Below, piece by piece: positions 1-9,649 of a stretch of DNA of 30,089 nucleotides. The first letter of the stretch is position 1. Every line of letters starts with the position of its first letter. Source of the DNA: a virus. Both the position numbers and the translations under genes were made by a program. Below the pieces are notes generated by a model that was not told where the DNA came from, ran no database searches, and was given only the letters and a program-made list of their open reading frames with translations. The stretch covers positions 1 through 30,089 of IMG/VR virus record IMGVR_UViG_3300025652_000343. One strand, written 5' to 3'.

Positions 1-3000
1 TTTTTCTATTTTTTTATCACTATCTAATAATGTTTCGTATGATTCTTTTAAAAGAGATTTTGTATTTTCAAATTGCTTTTGTTCTGAAAAATCTGAATTA
101 ACTTCAACTCTTCTTAACTCAGCAAGTGTTTGTCTTTCAACTGAATTATATGTATCTAAATATTTTCCTTTCTTTGTTTTTTTATTTTTAAATTTATCAG
201 CATATTTTTTGACAAATACTTCAACTTTTTTAGTTGCATCGCTTGATCCGTTTATTATAGCGGTTAAACCAATTTCGTCCATTACCATGCCCGCTTTCTT
301 CTCTCCCTTAAACATTAAGTTAAAAACAAGGTTTAATGTTGTTAGGTTTTTGTTTCTTCCTCTTCCAAGATAGTTAGATGATTCAACAGATTTTATACCT
401 CTTTTTACTAAAGATTCTGTATTTTGAGCTCCTTTTGCCTTGGCTATTACAGACCTTGCTCCTGATAAGGTGCCATTTACATTAAAATTAATTAATATAT
501 CTAGCAACTGCATTTTTGTTTTGGTATTAAGAGAGTCTAAGTCTAGGTTTAGTAACTTGTTTAAATCTGATTTATTAGAAGCAGTTAAATTATTCTTAGC
601 ATCAGCAAATGCTTGAGATAATGCGTTGTTTATTTCTTTTTTTCTTTTTTCTATTTCAATATTGTCAACTTCCTTTTCTTTTGTTTCAGTATAGAGTTCC
701 TGCATCTGCTCTAAAGTCATGTTCGAAGAATCTAAACCAGTTACTTTTTCAAAATACTCTCTAGCTCTATCTAAATCTCTTTGCTTTTGTAAATCGTTTT
801 CTTTAGAGGTATATGATTCTACTTCTTGTATGTTAAAAGGACTAGATTGTTTTAATGAAACTTTACCTCCTTTTTTAGATACTTTTGTAGGTTTTAAACC
901 ATTAAGAATATTGTTGGCATTAAATAAATAAGCATCAATGTCTTGCACCATTCTAGGGTTTATATTTAAGAAAGCCAACGCAGATAATCTTAAGTCGTTA
1001 TTTGTTTTTTTGTTTATAGCATTTTTTATTTTACCTTGAATATTTATTGCGTTTTTTTCTTTAACAATATGTTCAGCATCATTAAATACTTTTTCCATAT
1101 AATTTAAAAACTCATCTACAGATTTTTCTGAATAAAAATTTGTTTTTTCGCTTTTATTTAAAACAGCTTGAAGTTTTTGTGGAGATATAACTCCTTTTCT
1201 TTTATCAGAAAACAACTTTATTATACTGTTTACTGCCTTACGTTTCTTTTTTAAATCTAATTGAGCCTCTCTAGCAGCTCTAGCTTCTAATTTAATTTGA
1301 GTTTTTAAGGCAGAATATTCATCAACTGTAACTTTAGTTCTTTTCTTTCCTAATATCTTGTTTACACTTGGAGACTTTTTCACACTCATATCTTGCTCTA
1401 CAGAAGCAGGTTGAGATTCAAGATACTTAACTAGCTCACTATTCTTATTTCTTTTTTTATAATTTTGTAGAGATTTTTCATATCCTTCAACTCCACCATT
1501 TGTTTCTCTGTTTAAAATCATTTCAAGTGATGATAATGTTTTTAATTCACGAGGACTCATCCTTGAACTATGCACTATCTTGTAGTCGGAAATCTGACCT
1601 AAAGCCACCTCTTGACCTTCTGTTCTTTGGTTAAAAGGTATGTTTTCTATATCTGTTTCTATTACAACAAAAGAATCGTCTTGCCTATAAGGACTTCCTA
1701 ATTTCGCAAAAAACAATCCATCAACTGCTTTTTGTTTTTCAAAATCTATTCCATTTTCTAAAATATTATTTAAATTTTCTACACCATTAGTTGAGTGATA
1801 TAAATGAACTTTACCACTTGTAATTGAACCATTTTTATTTTTTGTTTGTTTAGGTTTGGTCGGAAGTTTTTGACCTTCTTTAATAGTCCTTAACAAATTT
1901 ACTTTTTTAGTATCTGTCTGCGTAGTCTTGTCGCTAGTTGTATCGGTTTGCGGGTCACCTTCTTCGACTTGCGTGTCGGTAGTGACTTGCTGAGTGTCTC
2001 CTTCTCCCACTTGCTGCAGTCCCATTTGGGTGTCTCCCCCCTCTTCTTGGCTTCCTGCATCATCTGGTAACACTTGCTTCTTTGTGCTTGGCTTTTGAAT
2101 GGCATCTTTTTTATTATTTAATTGGTTAAACACATATTGTTTATAGGTGTATTCATTAGGATTATAACCTTGACTCCTTAAACTTTCTAATGCATCTTGT
2201 ATGGCTTGTAAAATAGTTTTACCTGCCTTATATGATGCTCTAACAATTTTAAGACTGTTGTTCGCAGCAAACATAGGTATGCCTAACGTTGCATCAAAAG
2301 CTCTTCCATTGCTTGAGGTTGCTGATATAGCTTTGTCTAAGAAATCTAATATCTTATCTTGCTCCTGAGATTTAAATTCATTTATTAATCTTTCAGCCTC
2401 ATTTATCGCTTTTCTTTCCTCATTTGATTTTTTGGATTTAAACACACCTATTGGCCTTTTCCTAGAAGATTCATCTTTTACCGGAATTAATTTTCCATCA
2501 TCTCTCATTTGAGATACAGCAAAAGATCCATCTTTCTTTTTGGTAACTTGAAATATATTATCACCAACCTGAACAACATCTCTGTCACTAGATTTAGACG
2601 CAGCCTCTTCAATAACCATTTCTTCAAACGCAGTAACATCTTCTTCAGATTGTTTCTCCATTGCTTCAATTTCAGCTAAAGTCTTTTTATCGTATTCTTC
2701 TTGAGCTTCTTTTTTAGACTTCTTTTTAACAACAGGCTTTACAGTTTCTTTACCTTCTACGGTTAGTTTTATTTCTTGAGGTTTCTTTTCTCTTCTTAAA
2801 GCCTCGTCTTTTAGTATTCTTTCAGCCTTTTCCCCAACAAGCCTTCTATTTAACCCACTTTCAACCTCCTTTACTTTGACTACTGCTTTTCCTTTTTTGT
2901 CTCTACGTCTACCTGTTATTGTGTAATCAACACCATCAATAGTAAAGACATCTAGAGGTTTGTCTCCCTTGACAGTTCCAACAGGAGCAACGTCAACTCC

Positions 3001-6000
3001 TTCTGGTGGCATTAAAGTTATATCTACAGAAGCCAATGTGTTTTCACCAATTTCATCTTTTCTACCTAACTCTATAATCTCATCGTTAGTTTCAAATACT
3101 AGTGTGTTTTGGTTTTCTTTATCAACCCTTATCATCCCTTCTTTCCCATTGCTGTATGTCTTTTTTTCAAGGTTATCTAGTAATGTTCCTTCTTTATCAG
3201 ACTTTTTAATATCAGACTCTAAGTCACTTAAATCAAAAACCTCTTCTTCTACAACCTCTTCTTCTACAACCTCTTCTTCTACAACCTCTTCTTCTACGTC
3301 AGGTGAAGCTACAGGGCGTTTTTTTGCAACAACTTTTTTAGCTCCAGACCTAGTAATCTGAATTATTTCGTTTTTCAAAAAAGCTATATCTTCATCTATT
3401 TCTTGAACTCTATCAATAAAAACATCAGCATCTAAACCATCTCTTTCGGATTTTAGTTTGTTTATTTCTGAAATCACAGACATAACACGCAAAGATGTTT
3501 CTGTGCCTAAACCTTTAGGTATTTTGTTTATTGTTTCTCTGTAAACTTCAATGTCTGATAATATTCTTTTTACCTGCTCTTCGGTGTAAATTCTTTTAGT
3601 AACCTGGCTATTTAAAAGTTGTTCTGTTTTGTCTACGTCTTTAGATAATTGATACAAAGCATTCATTTTATCTATAGCGGCCACCCCTGGTCTAAATCTT
3701 TTATTGTAATTTGTTTTTATATTAGAAGATATATTTCCTGCAAAAGGCATAAAGAATCCTGCTGCCGCAGATAGTATTGTGGTATTAATAAATTCATCGC
3801 CACTAATAGTATTCGCCATTATTTCCTTCTTAGCAAACTCATTAACGTTTTCACCAATAACATAAGCCTGACCTACTTGCTGAACATTTTCTTGAACAAC
3901 CTCTTTTCCACTTTCTATAAAATATCTTTTAGCTTTTAATGCTGCTTTTGTCCAATAAGCTTTTGCCCCTTTTGCTCCTGCTTTTTCGTATGCTTTTAAA
4001 GCTCCTTGTATAAGTACATTATTTGCGTTCTTGCCAAATATTTTATCCATAGCATAAGTTTGCGTAGATATTGGCGCCGTTAAAACACCTAATGCAAGTC
4101 CTTGTGATCCTGCTATAGATTGTATTTCTTCTGCCTGAGCAATAGACATTCCACCATCCAATGCTTGCTTATAAGATTGCTCTGCTAGGTTTGTTGAGAA
4201 TAAAGTGCCTTGAGCAACCATTGCAGAAGCTGTTGTTGCCTTCATAGGTATTTTAGACATGAAGTTAACTGCTTTAGTGCCTCTATCAAAAGCACCTAAA
4301 AATGCTGCACCACCCTTACCTATGTTTCCAACACCACGAGTTAGAGCTATTTGAAACATCATATCTGTTACAATACCTGTGCCTTGTATAATCATACCTG
4401 CTGTGGAAAATGATGTACCATTTACTCCTTTAGTTTGTACTTCTTTTTGAATATACTTTAACTCATTTGGCGTTAATACATTGGTAACTCTTATTCCTAA
4501 TTCTTTATCATACACTTGGCCTTTATCATCAACCAAATATGTAGTTCCGTCTATATCTTTTTCCTTGCCACTTGCGTAAGTGTATCGCATAAAGTCTTCT
4601 CTCTCTAGCTCGGTTTCAGCTTGACTCATTCTTATTTCATCAGCCACGCTGTCCATTCCAATGAAATCATATGTACCAGCGCTAAAACTATTTATTCTAT
4701 CCTCTAAAGACCTATACCCTTGTTTGAAGCCCTGACCAACTCCTTTAACCTCTCCATTTTTCATGTCCTGATAAAGCTCTTCATTTGCCACATCTCTTTC
4801 CTTTAACTTGGATGTAATTATTGGAAGCTCTTCTTCTATGAATTTACTTAATTGTTTGTCATCTACGCCTGAACTAAATGAAAATTGAATACCATCAAAA
4901 GATGGATGCCTTCCTTTGTTTTTTAACTGATAATTTAATACTTGAGATTCAACGTTTCTCTCTACTTGTTTGTTTATGTAGTTTGTTAAGTATTGTAGTT
5001 TTAGTCTTTCTGCTGCAAGTGCTGGATTATACTGTCCACTATAATCAAAAGACCTTCCGTCCTCAGATATAGTCTCATCTTTTAAAAGCCTTAAATACTC
5101 TTGCTTGTATCCTTGTTCATTTAAGTATCCATCAAAGTCTTTAATATCAAAGCCTTCTACTTTCTTAAGAGCTTGTACATTATACATGTTTGACATTTCT
5201 GACCCCTCAAACCCTGTTGGTACAAAATCATCTTCAGCTAACTCATACTGCTCTTCTGTAGGAGCTCCTTCTCTATTGAATATGGCATCTAACTCCTCTT
5301 CTGTGGCGTCAGGGTTAGCATCAAGAAGTTTTTTTGTTTCGGCATCAAAAGATTGTGTGGCTTGAATAGCCTCTAATTTTTTTAGTTCATCTTCAGGATT
5401 AGAAACAAACTCAACTAAATCAGATTTATTTTTATACGCATAAGGATTATTTAAATCACCCTTATCTATTTCAGCTCGGTATTCTTCAGGAGTTTTTACG
5501 GATAATTGTTGTAGCTTTTTAATAGAACCCTTAGAGCCTTTAATAGCGTTGTCTATTTCGCTCTCTGTTATAATCTCGTTTTCAAGTGCTTTTTGAATAT
5601 TATAATCAGATAATATTTTTTCTTTTAAATCAGTATTAACTTCTCTTTGAGACCGATTCATTAACCTAACCCTAATAGAATTTGCAGATTCAAAAGTTGG
5701 AGACTCAGGTTCTATTGCGTCTAGCTCTTGGAAAGCATCTTGTAAGTACTCATAAGGCTGTTCTTCAGATTCATCTATTTCTTCTACGGAAGAATCCAAG
5801 GAGCCAGGAGTTATTTCCGTTTCTGTAGTGGATTCCGTAACATCCTCTACTACACCTGAAGGAGTAATGACTTGATTTTTTTTTTCAACTAAAGAAGATT
5901 CAAATTCTTGTAAATCTTTAAAAGCCCCTGGTTTTATTATAGAAAACAAAGTTGCATTATCAACTTGATTTGCAAAATCTTGAAACTCTTCAAAAGATGA

Positions 6001-6048
6001 AAAAGCTCCATCAACAGTTAATTCAAATAAATCTTTAATTTCAAACAT
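1..6048 (-). CDS. Giant putative ejected/polyvalent virion protein, 3' end outside window
   Basis: An uninterrupted frame of 2016 codons runs from the ATG at 6048 to the left edge, so the C-terminus is missing. The start MFEIKDLFEL lies 2 nt after the stop of the upstream gene. Residues 1-120 are acidic. Residues about 545-700 are rich in Gly, Ala and small hydrophobic residues, as in proteins that phages inject. Residues 918-937 are four VEEEV-type repeats, and long charged coiled-coil-like stretches follow. Residues 1415-1470 (HLYHST, then GLFFAK at 1444, then VVIETDI at 1461) resemble an ADP-ribosyltransferase-fold domain of the kind found in phage polyvalent proteins. Residues 1315-1384 are a Q/T/D/E-rich linker coded by a GC-rich island with a second reading frame (see 1899-2105). 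The position after connector, fibre and internal-protein genes fits a cargo protein delivered with the DNA. I see no RNA-polymerase motif in the visible part. The reading frame is certain; the role is inferred. Confidence 0.85.
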   Translation of the reverse strand, partial: MFEIKDLFELTVDGAFSSFEEFQDFANQVDNATLFSIIKPGAFKDLQEFESSLVEKKNQVITPSGVVEDVTESTTETEITPGSLDSSVEEIDESEEQPYEYLQDAFQELDAIEPESPTFESANSIRVRLMNRSQREVNTDLKEKILSDYNIQKALENEIITESEIDNAIKGSKGSIKKLQQLSVKTPEEYRAEIDKGDLNNPYAYKNKSDLVEFVSNPEDELKKLEAIQATQSFDAETKKLLDANPDATEEELDAIFNREGAPTEEQYELAEDDFVPTGFEGSEMSNMYNVQALKKVEGFDIKDFDGYLNEQGYKQEYLRLLKDETISEDGRSFDYSGQYNPALAAERLKLQYLTNYINKQVERNVESQVLNYQLKNKGRHPSFDGIQFSFSSGVDDKQLSKFIEEELPIITSKLKERDVANEELYQDMKNGEVKGVGQGFKQGYRSLEDRINSFSAGTYDFIGMDSVADEIRMSQAETELEREDFMRYTYASGKEKDIDGTTYLVDDKGQVYDKELGIRVTNVLTPNELKYIQKEVQTKGVNGTSFSTAGMIIQGTGIVTDMMFQIALTRGVGNIGKGGAAFLGAFDRGTKAVNFMSKIPMKATTASAMVAQGTLFSTNLAEQSYKQALDGGMSIAQAEEIQSIAGSQGLALGVLTAPISTQTYAMDKIFGKNANNVLIQGALKAYEKAGAKGAKAYWTKAALKAKRYFIESGKEVVQENVQQVGQAYVIGENVNEFAKKEIMANTISGDEFINTTILSAAAGFFMPFAGNISSNIKTNYNKRFRPGVAAIDKMNALYQLSKDVDKTEQLLNSQVTKRIYTEEQVKRILSDIEVYRETINKIPKGLGTETSLRVMSVISEINKLKSERDGLDADVFIDRVQEIDEDIAFLKNEIIQITRSGAKKVVAKKRPVASPDVEEEVVEEEVVEEEVVEEEVFDLSDLESDIKKSDKEGTLLDNLEKKTYSNGKEGMIRVDKENQNTLVFETNDEIIELGRKDEIGENTLASVDITLMPPEGVDVAPVGTVKGDKPLDVFTIDGVDYTITGRRRDKKGKAVVKVKEVESGLNRRLVGEKAERILKDEALRREKKPQEIKLTVEGKETVKPVVKKKSKKEAQEEYDKKTLAEIEAMEKQSEEDVTAFEEMVIEEAASKSSDRDVVQVGDNIFQVTKKKDGSFAVSQMRDDGKLIPVKDESSRKRPIGVFKSKKSNEERKAINEAERLINEFKSQEQDKILDFLDKAISATSSNGRAFDATLGIPMFAANNSLKIVRASYKAGKTILQAIQDALESLRSQGYNPNEYTYKQYVFNQLNNKKDAIQKPSTKKQVLPDDAGSQEEGGDTQMGLQQVGEGDTQQVTTDTQVEEGDPQTDTTSDKTTQTDTKKVNLLRTIKEGQKLPTKPKQTKNKNGSITSGKVHLYHSTNGVENLNNILENGIDFEKQKAVDGLFFAKLGSPYRQDDSFVVIETDIENIPFNQRTEGQEVALGQISDYKIVHSSRMSPRELKTLSSLEMILNRETNGGVEGYEKSLQNYKKRNKNSELVKYLESQPASVEQDMSVKKSPSVNKILGKKRTKVTVDEYSALKTQIKLEARAAREAQLDLKKKRKAVNSIIKLFSDKRKGVISPQKLQAVLNKSEKTNFYSEKSVDEFLNYMEKVFNDAEHIVKEKNAINIQGKIKNAINKKTNNDLRLSALAFLNINPRMVQDIDAYLFNANNILNGLKPTKVSKKGGKVSLKQSSPFNIQEVESYTSKENDLQKQRDLDRAREYFEKVTGLDSSNMTLEQMQELYTETKEKEVDNIEIEKRKKEINNALSQAFADAKNNLTASNKSDLNKLLNLDLDSLNTKTKMQLLDILINFNVNGTLSGARSVIAKAKGAQNTESLVKRGIKSVESSNYLGRGRNKNLTTLNLVFNLMFKGEKKAGMVMDEIGLTAIINGSSDATKKVEVFVKKYADKFKNKKTKKGKYLDTYNSVERQTLAELRRVEVNSDFSEQKQFENTKSLLKESYETLLDSDKKIEK
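1899..2105 (-). CDS. Nested out-of-frame ORF, MPFKS-AQR small phage protein family (68 aa)
   Basis: This 68-aa frame lies wholly inside the giant gene, shifted by +1. It begins MPFKSQAQRSKCYQMM and continues with GETPKWDCSKWEKET and a basic tail containing SLPTRKSKK. From memory, this matches a widespread family of small uncharacterised phage proteins with an MPFKS-AQR start, a W-x(n)-ET segment and an LP-x-[RK] tail. The start has an A-rich context (AATAAAAAAGATG) typical of Bacteroidota starts. The DNA is 53-57% GC in the 1921-2040 lines, in a region otherwise near 30%. The giant protein's own frame here is low-complexity Q/T/D/E/G. It may be a translated overprinted gene or a fragment acquired by recombination and now read out of frame. 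No function is known to me. Confidence 0.4.
   Translation of the reverse strand: MPFKSQAQRSKCYQMMQEAKKRGETPKWDCSKWEKETLSKSLPTRKSKKVTRKPIQLATRLRRQILKK
3238..3297 (-). repeat. 15-bp tandem repeat x4 inside the giant gene
   Basis: Four perfect head-to-tail copies of a 15-bp unit (plus-strand AACCTCTTCTTCTAC) encode a repeated VEEEV acidic linker at about residues 918-937 of the giant protein. The unit is a multiple of three, so copy-number changes keep the frame. It is probably a flexible spacer between domains. Confidence 0.9.
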
Positions 6049-6050
6049 AC

Positions 6051-8222
6051 TTATTGTTTTGCGTTAAATATTCTAGTTGCTTCTTTTCTATCTACATTAT
6101 CTTCATTCATAATCTGTTGAATAGTTCTTGTTTTAGGTTTATCTTCTGTTTTAGGTTTATCTTCTTGAGTAACTACCTGCCTTGTTGATTCTGCTCTTTC
6201 AGGAAACAAATCTTTATAAACAATATCTAGTTTTTGTTTTATATCTGAAATTAAAGCAGCTCCGCTTAAATTATCCTTTAAAGTAAGGTTTATAATTTGG
6301 CTTTTTCCATCACCATAATTAATAGTAATTTTTTCATTACCAGTATCAGGTATTATCGAATAATTAACATTTTCTCCATATTTAGTTTGTGAAGCAGTAA
6401 TACCTTTTTCTATAGCAATACTCAGGTTATTTATCTCATCGTCTGTTACGTTGAAATCTGTTGTTTCTATAGCATTTAAAGCATCTGTCATAATACTAAC
6501 AGGGCTATCGTTATCATTATTTAATGAAGTTGATATATTAATAGGAACTTTAGCCTCTATTGTTTCTTGAGCCGTAATTGTAGGAATATATTTTCTATTG
6601 GCTGTTTCGTTTAATTTTGTAATAAATTCGTTATTTTTAACATAGATAGATTTGGCTTTATCATATGAAGGCATTTCTTTTGTTTTAAACAATTCATATA
6701 CTTGTGTTCCATATTCATCAGCAGTTGCATTTACGTATTCATTTTTATCATTTTTTATCTTTAATAAAACAGGATCAGTTCTAGTGGCTCCTGTTTTGCT
6801 ATCTACAACAGTTACATTTACTCCAATAATAGTCCCATCTTTATCAACTATATCTTCTTGTTTTTGAAACTTATAATCAGAAGATTTTTGGATTGTGCTT
6901 ATAGCTAACGCAACATCTTTTTGTGTAGCTCCACCATATGATGTGTTTATTGCTCCAACTAAAGTATTAGCATCCTCTAATGTTTGAGCTCGTCCGTAAT
7001 CATATTTATTAGCTTTATACACAGGTTTTACATCTCTACCTGTTATCTTTCTTTCTAATCCTGCGTATATAGCTGATTTATATATTCTTACAGAAGCTAT
7101 TTTAGATTCTTCTGTTTCTTCACTTATAAACAAAGTACTCATAGGGTCTAGTGTAGCTATTGAATACTTATTGTAAGTACCTTTTTTTGTTTCACCAGTT
7201 TCAGGATCCAAATAACCGTACTGAATTTTTTCATTTAAATCAATACCCTGAGCTCTTAATCCCTCAACCTCGTTAGGCATAACAGGGATTTGTTCCATGC
7301 CTGGAGGCATGTTGTCCATCAAAATACTCATTCTTTGTCCTACACTAGCTGTCCCTGATTGAGATGCTGTATTAATGACCCTTCCTATATCTGGGTTAAG
7401 TCTCATATCTTGCCAAAATATACCTGTGTACCCAGGTAAATTTTTTACTACCTGATAGGCATTACTTATAGCTGTATCATCAGCCAATGCCTTGTTTATA
7501 TTGTCGTCCATATAAACCCTAGGTGCTTTTTGATTCTTACCCTTTAAAAGAGTTGAAGCACCAATACCTGACATAGTGGGATCTATAATTGGATTTCCTT
7601 CGTCATCTAAAACCAATTGTCTAGTGTTTGTAGTATTATCGATTTTTGTTTTAAAAAGATTCATATTAAGACTTCCGTTCTCACTACTTACAATTTGGTA
7701 TAAATTAGGATTACCCAAAGTGGTTTGAAACTTTTGTATAGCAGCTTGAAACGCTCCTCCTGTTGGTTTTATGTATTCTCCAGTTTTCTCATCTGTGTAT
7801 CCTTGCATTTCTTTTAATGACTGCTGAAAATTAGCGTCATAGTCTCGTAGGTACGAAGAAAGTGTGTCGTAACTTGAGCTTGCGTTTTGTCTAAATATAA
7901 GATTATCCGTAGGAGTTTGCATTCCTTTTTGAACCATCTTCATGTTATCATACAGTCTATCTTGAGTACTTTTTAAGGCTTCTAAAATAGCAGCGTCTAC
8001 AGTTTTATTACCTGTCATTCGCTCTGTTGCTAGTTTTTTAGCATCTTGATAAGCTTTGGCTGTGTCTGTTTTTAGTTTTATTTCAGCATCATCTATTCCT
8101 TTCTTCCAAGAAGCAACATCTTGCATTCCCTTGCTTATAGCAGACAAGGTAGATGTTGGGTCACTTACACCTGTATAACCTTTTTCCAATGCAATCCTAG
8201 TAGCGTTTAATTTATTACCCAT
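6051..8222 (-). CDS. Putative internal virion (cargo/ejection) protein, 723 aa
   Basis: A 723-aa soluble protein. It has a helical, coiled-coil-like N-terminal third, a mixed middle with many short polar segments, and a charged tail with two KTEDKPKT-like repeats followed by IMNEDNVDRKEATRIFNAKQ. I see no signal peptide, transmembrane segment or enzyme motif. It starts directly after the stop of the 333-aa gene and ends 2 nt before the giant gene, so the three are surely co-transcribed. In short-tailed phages, a run of large, motif-poor genes after the tail and fibre genes usually encodes proteins packed in the capsid and ejected with the DNA. That role is inferred from size, context and composition only. 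Confidence 0.6.
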   Translation of the reverse strand: MGNKLNATRIALEKGYTGVSDPTSTLSAISKGMQDVASWKKGIDDAEIKLKTDTAKAYQDAKKLATERMTGNKTVDAAILEALKSTQDRLYDNMKMVQKGMQTPTDNLIFRQNASSSYDTLSSYLRDYDANFQQSLKEMQGYTDEKTGEYIKPTGGAFQAAIQKFQTTLGNPNLYQIVSSENGSLNMNLFKTKIDNTTNTRQLVLDDEGNPIIDPTMSGIGASTLLKGKNQKAPRVYMDDNINKALADDTAISNAYQVVKNLPGYTGIFWQDMRLNPDIGRVINTASQSGTASVGQRMSILMDNMPPGMEQIPVMPNEVEGLRAQGIDLNEKIQYGYLDPETGETKKGTYNKYSIATLDPMSTLFISEETEESKIASVRIYKSAIYAGLERKITGRDVKPVYKANKYDYGRAQTLEDANTLVGAINTSYGGATQKDVALAISTIQKSSDYKFQKQEDIVDKDGTIIGVNVTVVDSKTGATRTDPVLLKIKNDKNEYVNATADEYGTQVYELFKTKEMPSYDKAKSIYVKNNEFITKLNETANRKYIPTITAQETIEAKVPINISTSLNNDNDSPVSIMTDALNAIETTDFNVTDDEINNLSIAIEKGITASQTKYGENVNYSIIPDTGNEKITINYGDGKSQIINLTLKDNLSGAALISDIKQKLDIVYKDLFPERAESTRQVVTQEDKPKTEDKPKTRTIQQIMNEDNVDRKEATRIFNAKQ

Positions 8223-9224
8223 TTATTCTGTTATTTTAAAAGGATTAACGTCAAAAATAGTACTAAATGAATTTAATACATTATTAAAATCATAAACAGA
8301 TTTATTCTCTTGCAAGTTTTTCTTATCTTGCTGAGCCTTATAAATGTCAAAGATTTCATTCATATTGACATCCATTCCGTTAAAACTAACTATATTTTCA
8401 TTATTTTGTGGAGCTACTGGAAATCCCGCAATGTTTTCTCCTATTGTTTGAGTATTATTTGTAATATTGGTTTTAGGCGTAGAAACATCACCCGTAATAT
8501 TACTTCTTCCACCAACATCAATAGCAGAAATATCTCCTCTATTAAATTGTCTTATTTCTTTTCCTGTATATTTGGATATTTGAGACCTAGCATCATCAAT
8601 GCTAATGCCTTCTGAAGCGGCTAATTTTTCAGCTGCTTCATCTCCTGCCTCACCTTGAATAGACGCTGCTAATGAAACTCCTGCTTTTAAAGCACTAACA
8701 CCTGCGTCTATAAATGCACCTGTAGACTTACCTCTTAGTTGGTCTGCTTGAGCTTCTAATGCGTCAGCTTTTAACCCTGCTGCAGCTGCTCTATCATCTT
8801 GAAACGCTGCTATTTCTGATGCAGACATTTCTCCTGCCTTAGCACGAGCCATATCTATATCTAATTTTTGTTTTGCAAATTTATCAGCAGTATCTGACAA
8901 GGTAGCGTCTTGAACTTGCTTTACTTTTCCTGCGGCTGCAGCCACTCCTCTTTGGTCTCCTTCCTGAACAGATTCTAATATTTGAGCACCCATTACATTT
9001 CCTCTTTCTAGTTGCTTGTCATACACATCTGTAGTGGCTCTAACTGCGTCATAAAAGTTTTGCTCTAATCTAGCAACAGATTCTTTCTCTAATCTTTGCT
9101 GTTCTAATTTAAACCTACCTGCCTCTCTAGCCGCTGTTTTTGCAGCGTCACCTGCTAAAGCGCCTTTAGCGACTGAACCACCTATTGATATTGTAGCTGC
9201 TGCTATTGTTGTAAATCCTGCCAT
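8223..9224 (-). CDS. Putative internal virion / DNA-transfer protein, 333 aa
   Basis: The N-terminus (MAGFTTIAAATISIGGSVAKGALAG) is a short Gly/Ala-rich hydrophobic segment. It is followed by a long Ala/Lys/Glu/Gln-rich helical region (about residues 30-185), a second small-residue patch (about 170-195), and an Asn/Thr-rich C-terminal part. This architecture of hydrophobic start plus alanine-rich coiled coil recalls T7 gp14-like and P22 gp7-like internal virion proteins, which help DNA cross the envelope. It lies between the GNAT-like gene (1-nt gap) and the 723-aa gene. I see no catalytic motif. The internal-virion assignment is by architecture and position. Confidence 0.6.
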   Translation of the reverse strand: MAGFTTIAAATISIGGSVAKGALAGDAAKTAAREAGRFKLEQQRLEKESVARLEQNFYDAVRATTDVYDKQLERGNVMGAQILESVQEGDQRGVAAAAGKVKQVQDATLSDTADKFAKQKLDIDMARAKAGEMSASEIAAFQDDRAAAAGLKADALEAQADQLRGKSTGAFIDAGVSALKAGVSLAASIQGEAGDEAAEKLAASEGISIDDARSQISKYTGKEIRQFNRGDISAIDVGGRSNITGDVSTPKTNITNNTQTIGENIAGFPVAPQNNENIVSFNGMDVNMNEIFDIYKAQQDKKNLQENKSVYDFNNVLNSFSTIFDVNPFKITE

Positions 9225-9225
9225 A

Positions 9226-9630
9226 TTATAATGCTTTAATCATTTCTTTATTGTACGTTCCAGATTCAGTATAACCATTTTCTTCATAAGACTCAGTTAG
9301 TGATTTTGATTTTAAAAGAGCATACGAATATTTACATCCAGATAATTTTAATGAATTTGTTAATACTCCTATTAAAAACACTAAAGCTTTTTTTCTTTTT
9401 TCTTTATTCTTATATTCAAAATTAGAAATAACCCAATCACACCAACCAACTTTTGAGTTTGTTACATACATGTACCCTGCGCAAACAGGAGTTCCTTTGT
9501 CATATACTATAAATCCTCCCTCTCCATTATTTGGTAAAAAATCTTTTGGTGGAGGTGTCCATCTCCAATCTTTCCACCATTTTACCAATATTGAATCATA
9601 ATCTTCTGAATTTAATTTTCTTACCTCCAT
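9226..9630 (-). CDS. GNAT-like N-acetyltransferase-like phage protein, 134 aa
   Basis: I chose the internal ATG at 9630 (MEVRKLNSEDYDSILVKWW). A longer frame from 9696 would overlap the upstream gene by 47 nt and add a hydrophobic leader, and a TATCTTTG promoter-like box lies 5 nt upstream of the ATG at 9630. The 134-aa protein has a WWKDWRWTPPPKDFLPNNG segment, a GGFIV strand, and a CAGYMY strand followed by NSKVGWCDWVISN. The C-terminal part reads SYALLKSKSLTESYEENGY, like the last strands of small GNAT-fold proteins found in aquatic phages. The acyl donor and target are unknown. The canonical acetyl-CoA loop (Q/RxxGxG/A) is not obvious, so catalysis is uncertain. Its place among virion genes suggests modification of a virion protein. 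Confidence 0.65.
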   Translation of the reverse strand: MEVRKLNSEDYDSILVKWWKDWRWTPPPKDFLPNNGEGGFIVYDKGTPVCAGYMYVTNSKVGWCDWVISNFEYKNKEKRKKALVFLIGVLTNSLKLSGCKYSYALLKSKSLTESYEENGYTESGTYNKEMIKAL

Positions 9631-9635
9631 TAAAA

Positions 9636-9643
9636 CAAAGATA
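9636..9643 (-). promoter_or_regulatory. TATCTTTG promoter -7 box candidate for the GNAT-like gene
   Basis: Minus-strand TATCTTTG, followed by T, matches the Bacteroidota TAnnTTTG element. It lies in the 19-nt gap between the stop at 9650 and the ATG at 9630. Only 5 nt separate it from the ATG, so any transcript would be leaderless or nearly so. I found no clear TTG -33 element. Confidence 0.4.
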
Positions 9644-9649
9644 CAAAAA

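Noticed and set aside
2960-3361. Plus-strand 133-aa Ser/Thr-rich ORF
   Set aside because: It is the reverse complement of the Glu/Val repeat and adjacent coding in the giant gene, low-complexity and without a start context.
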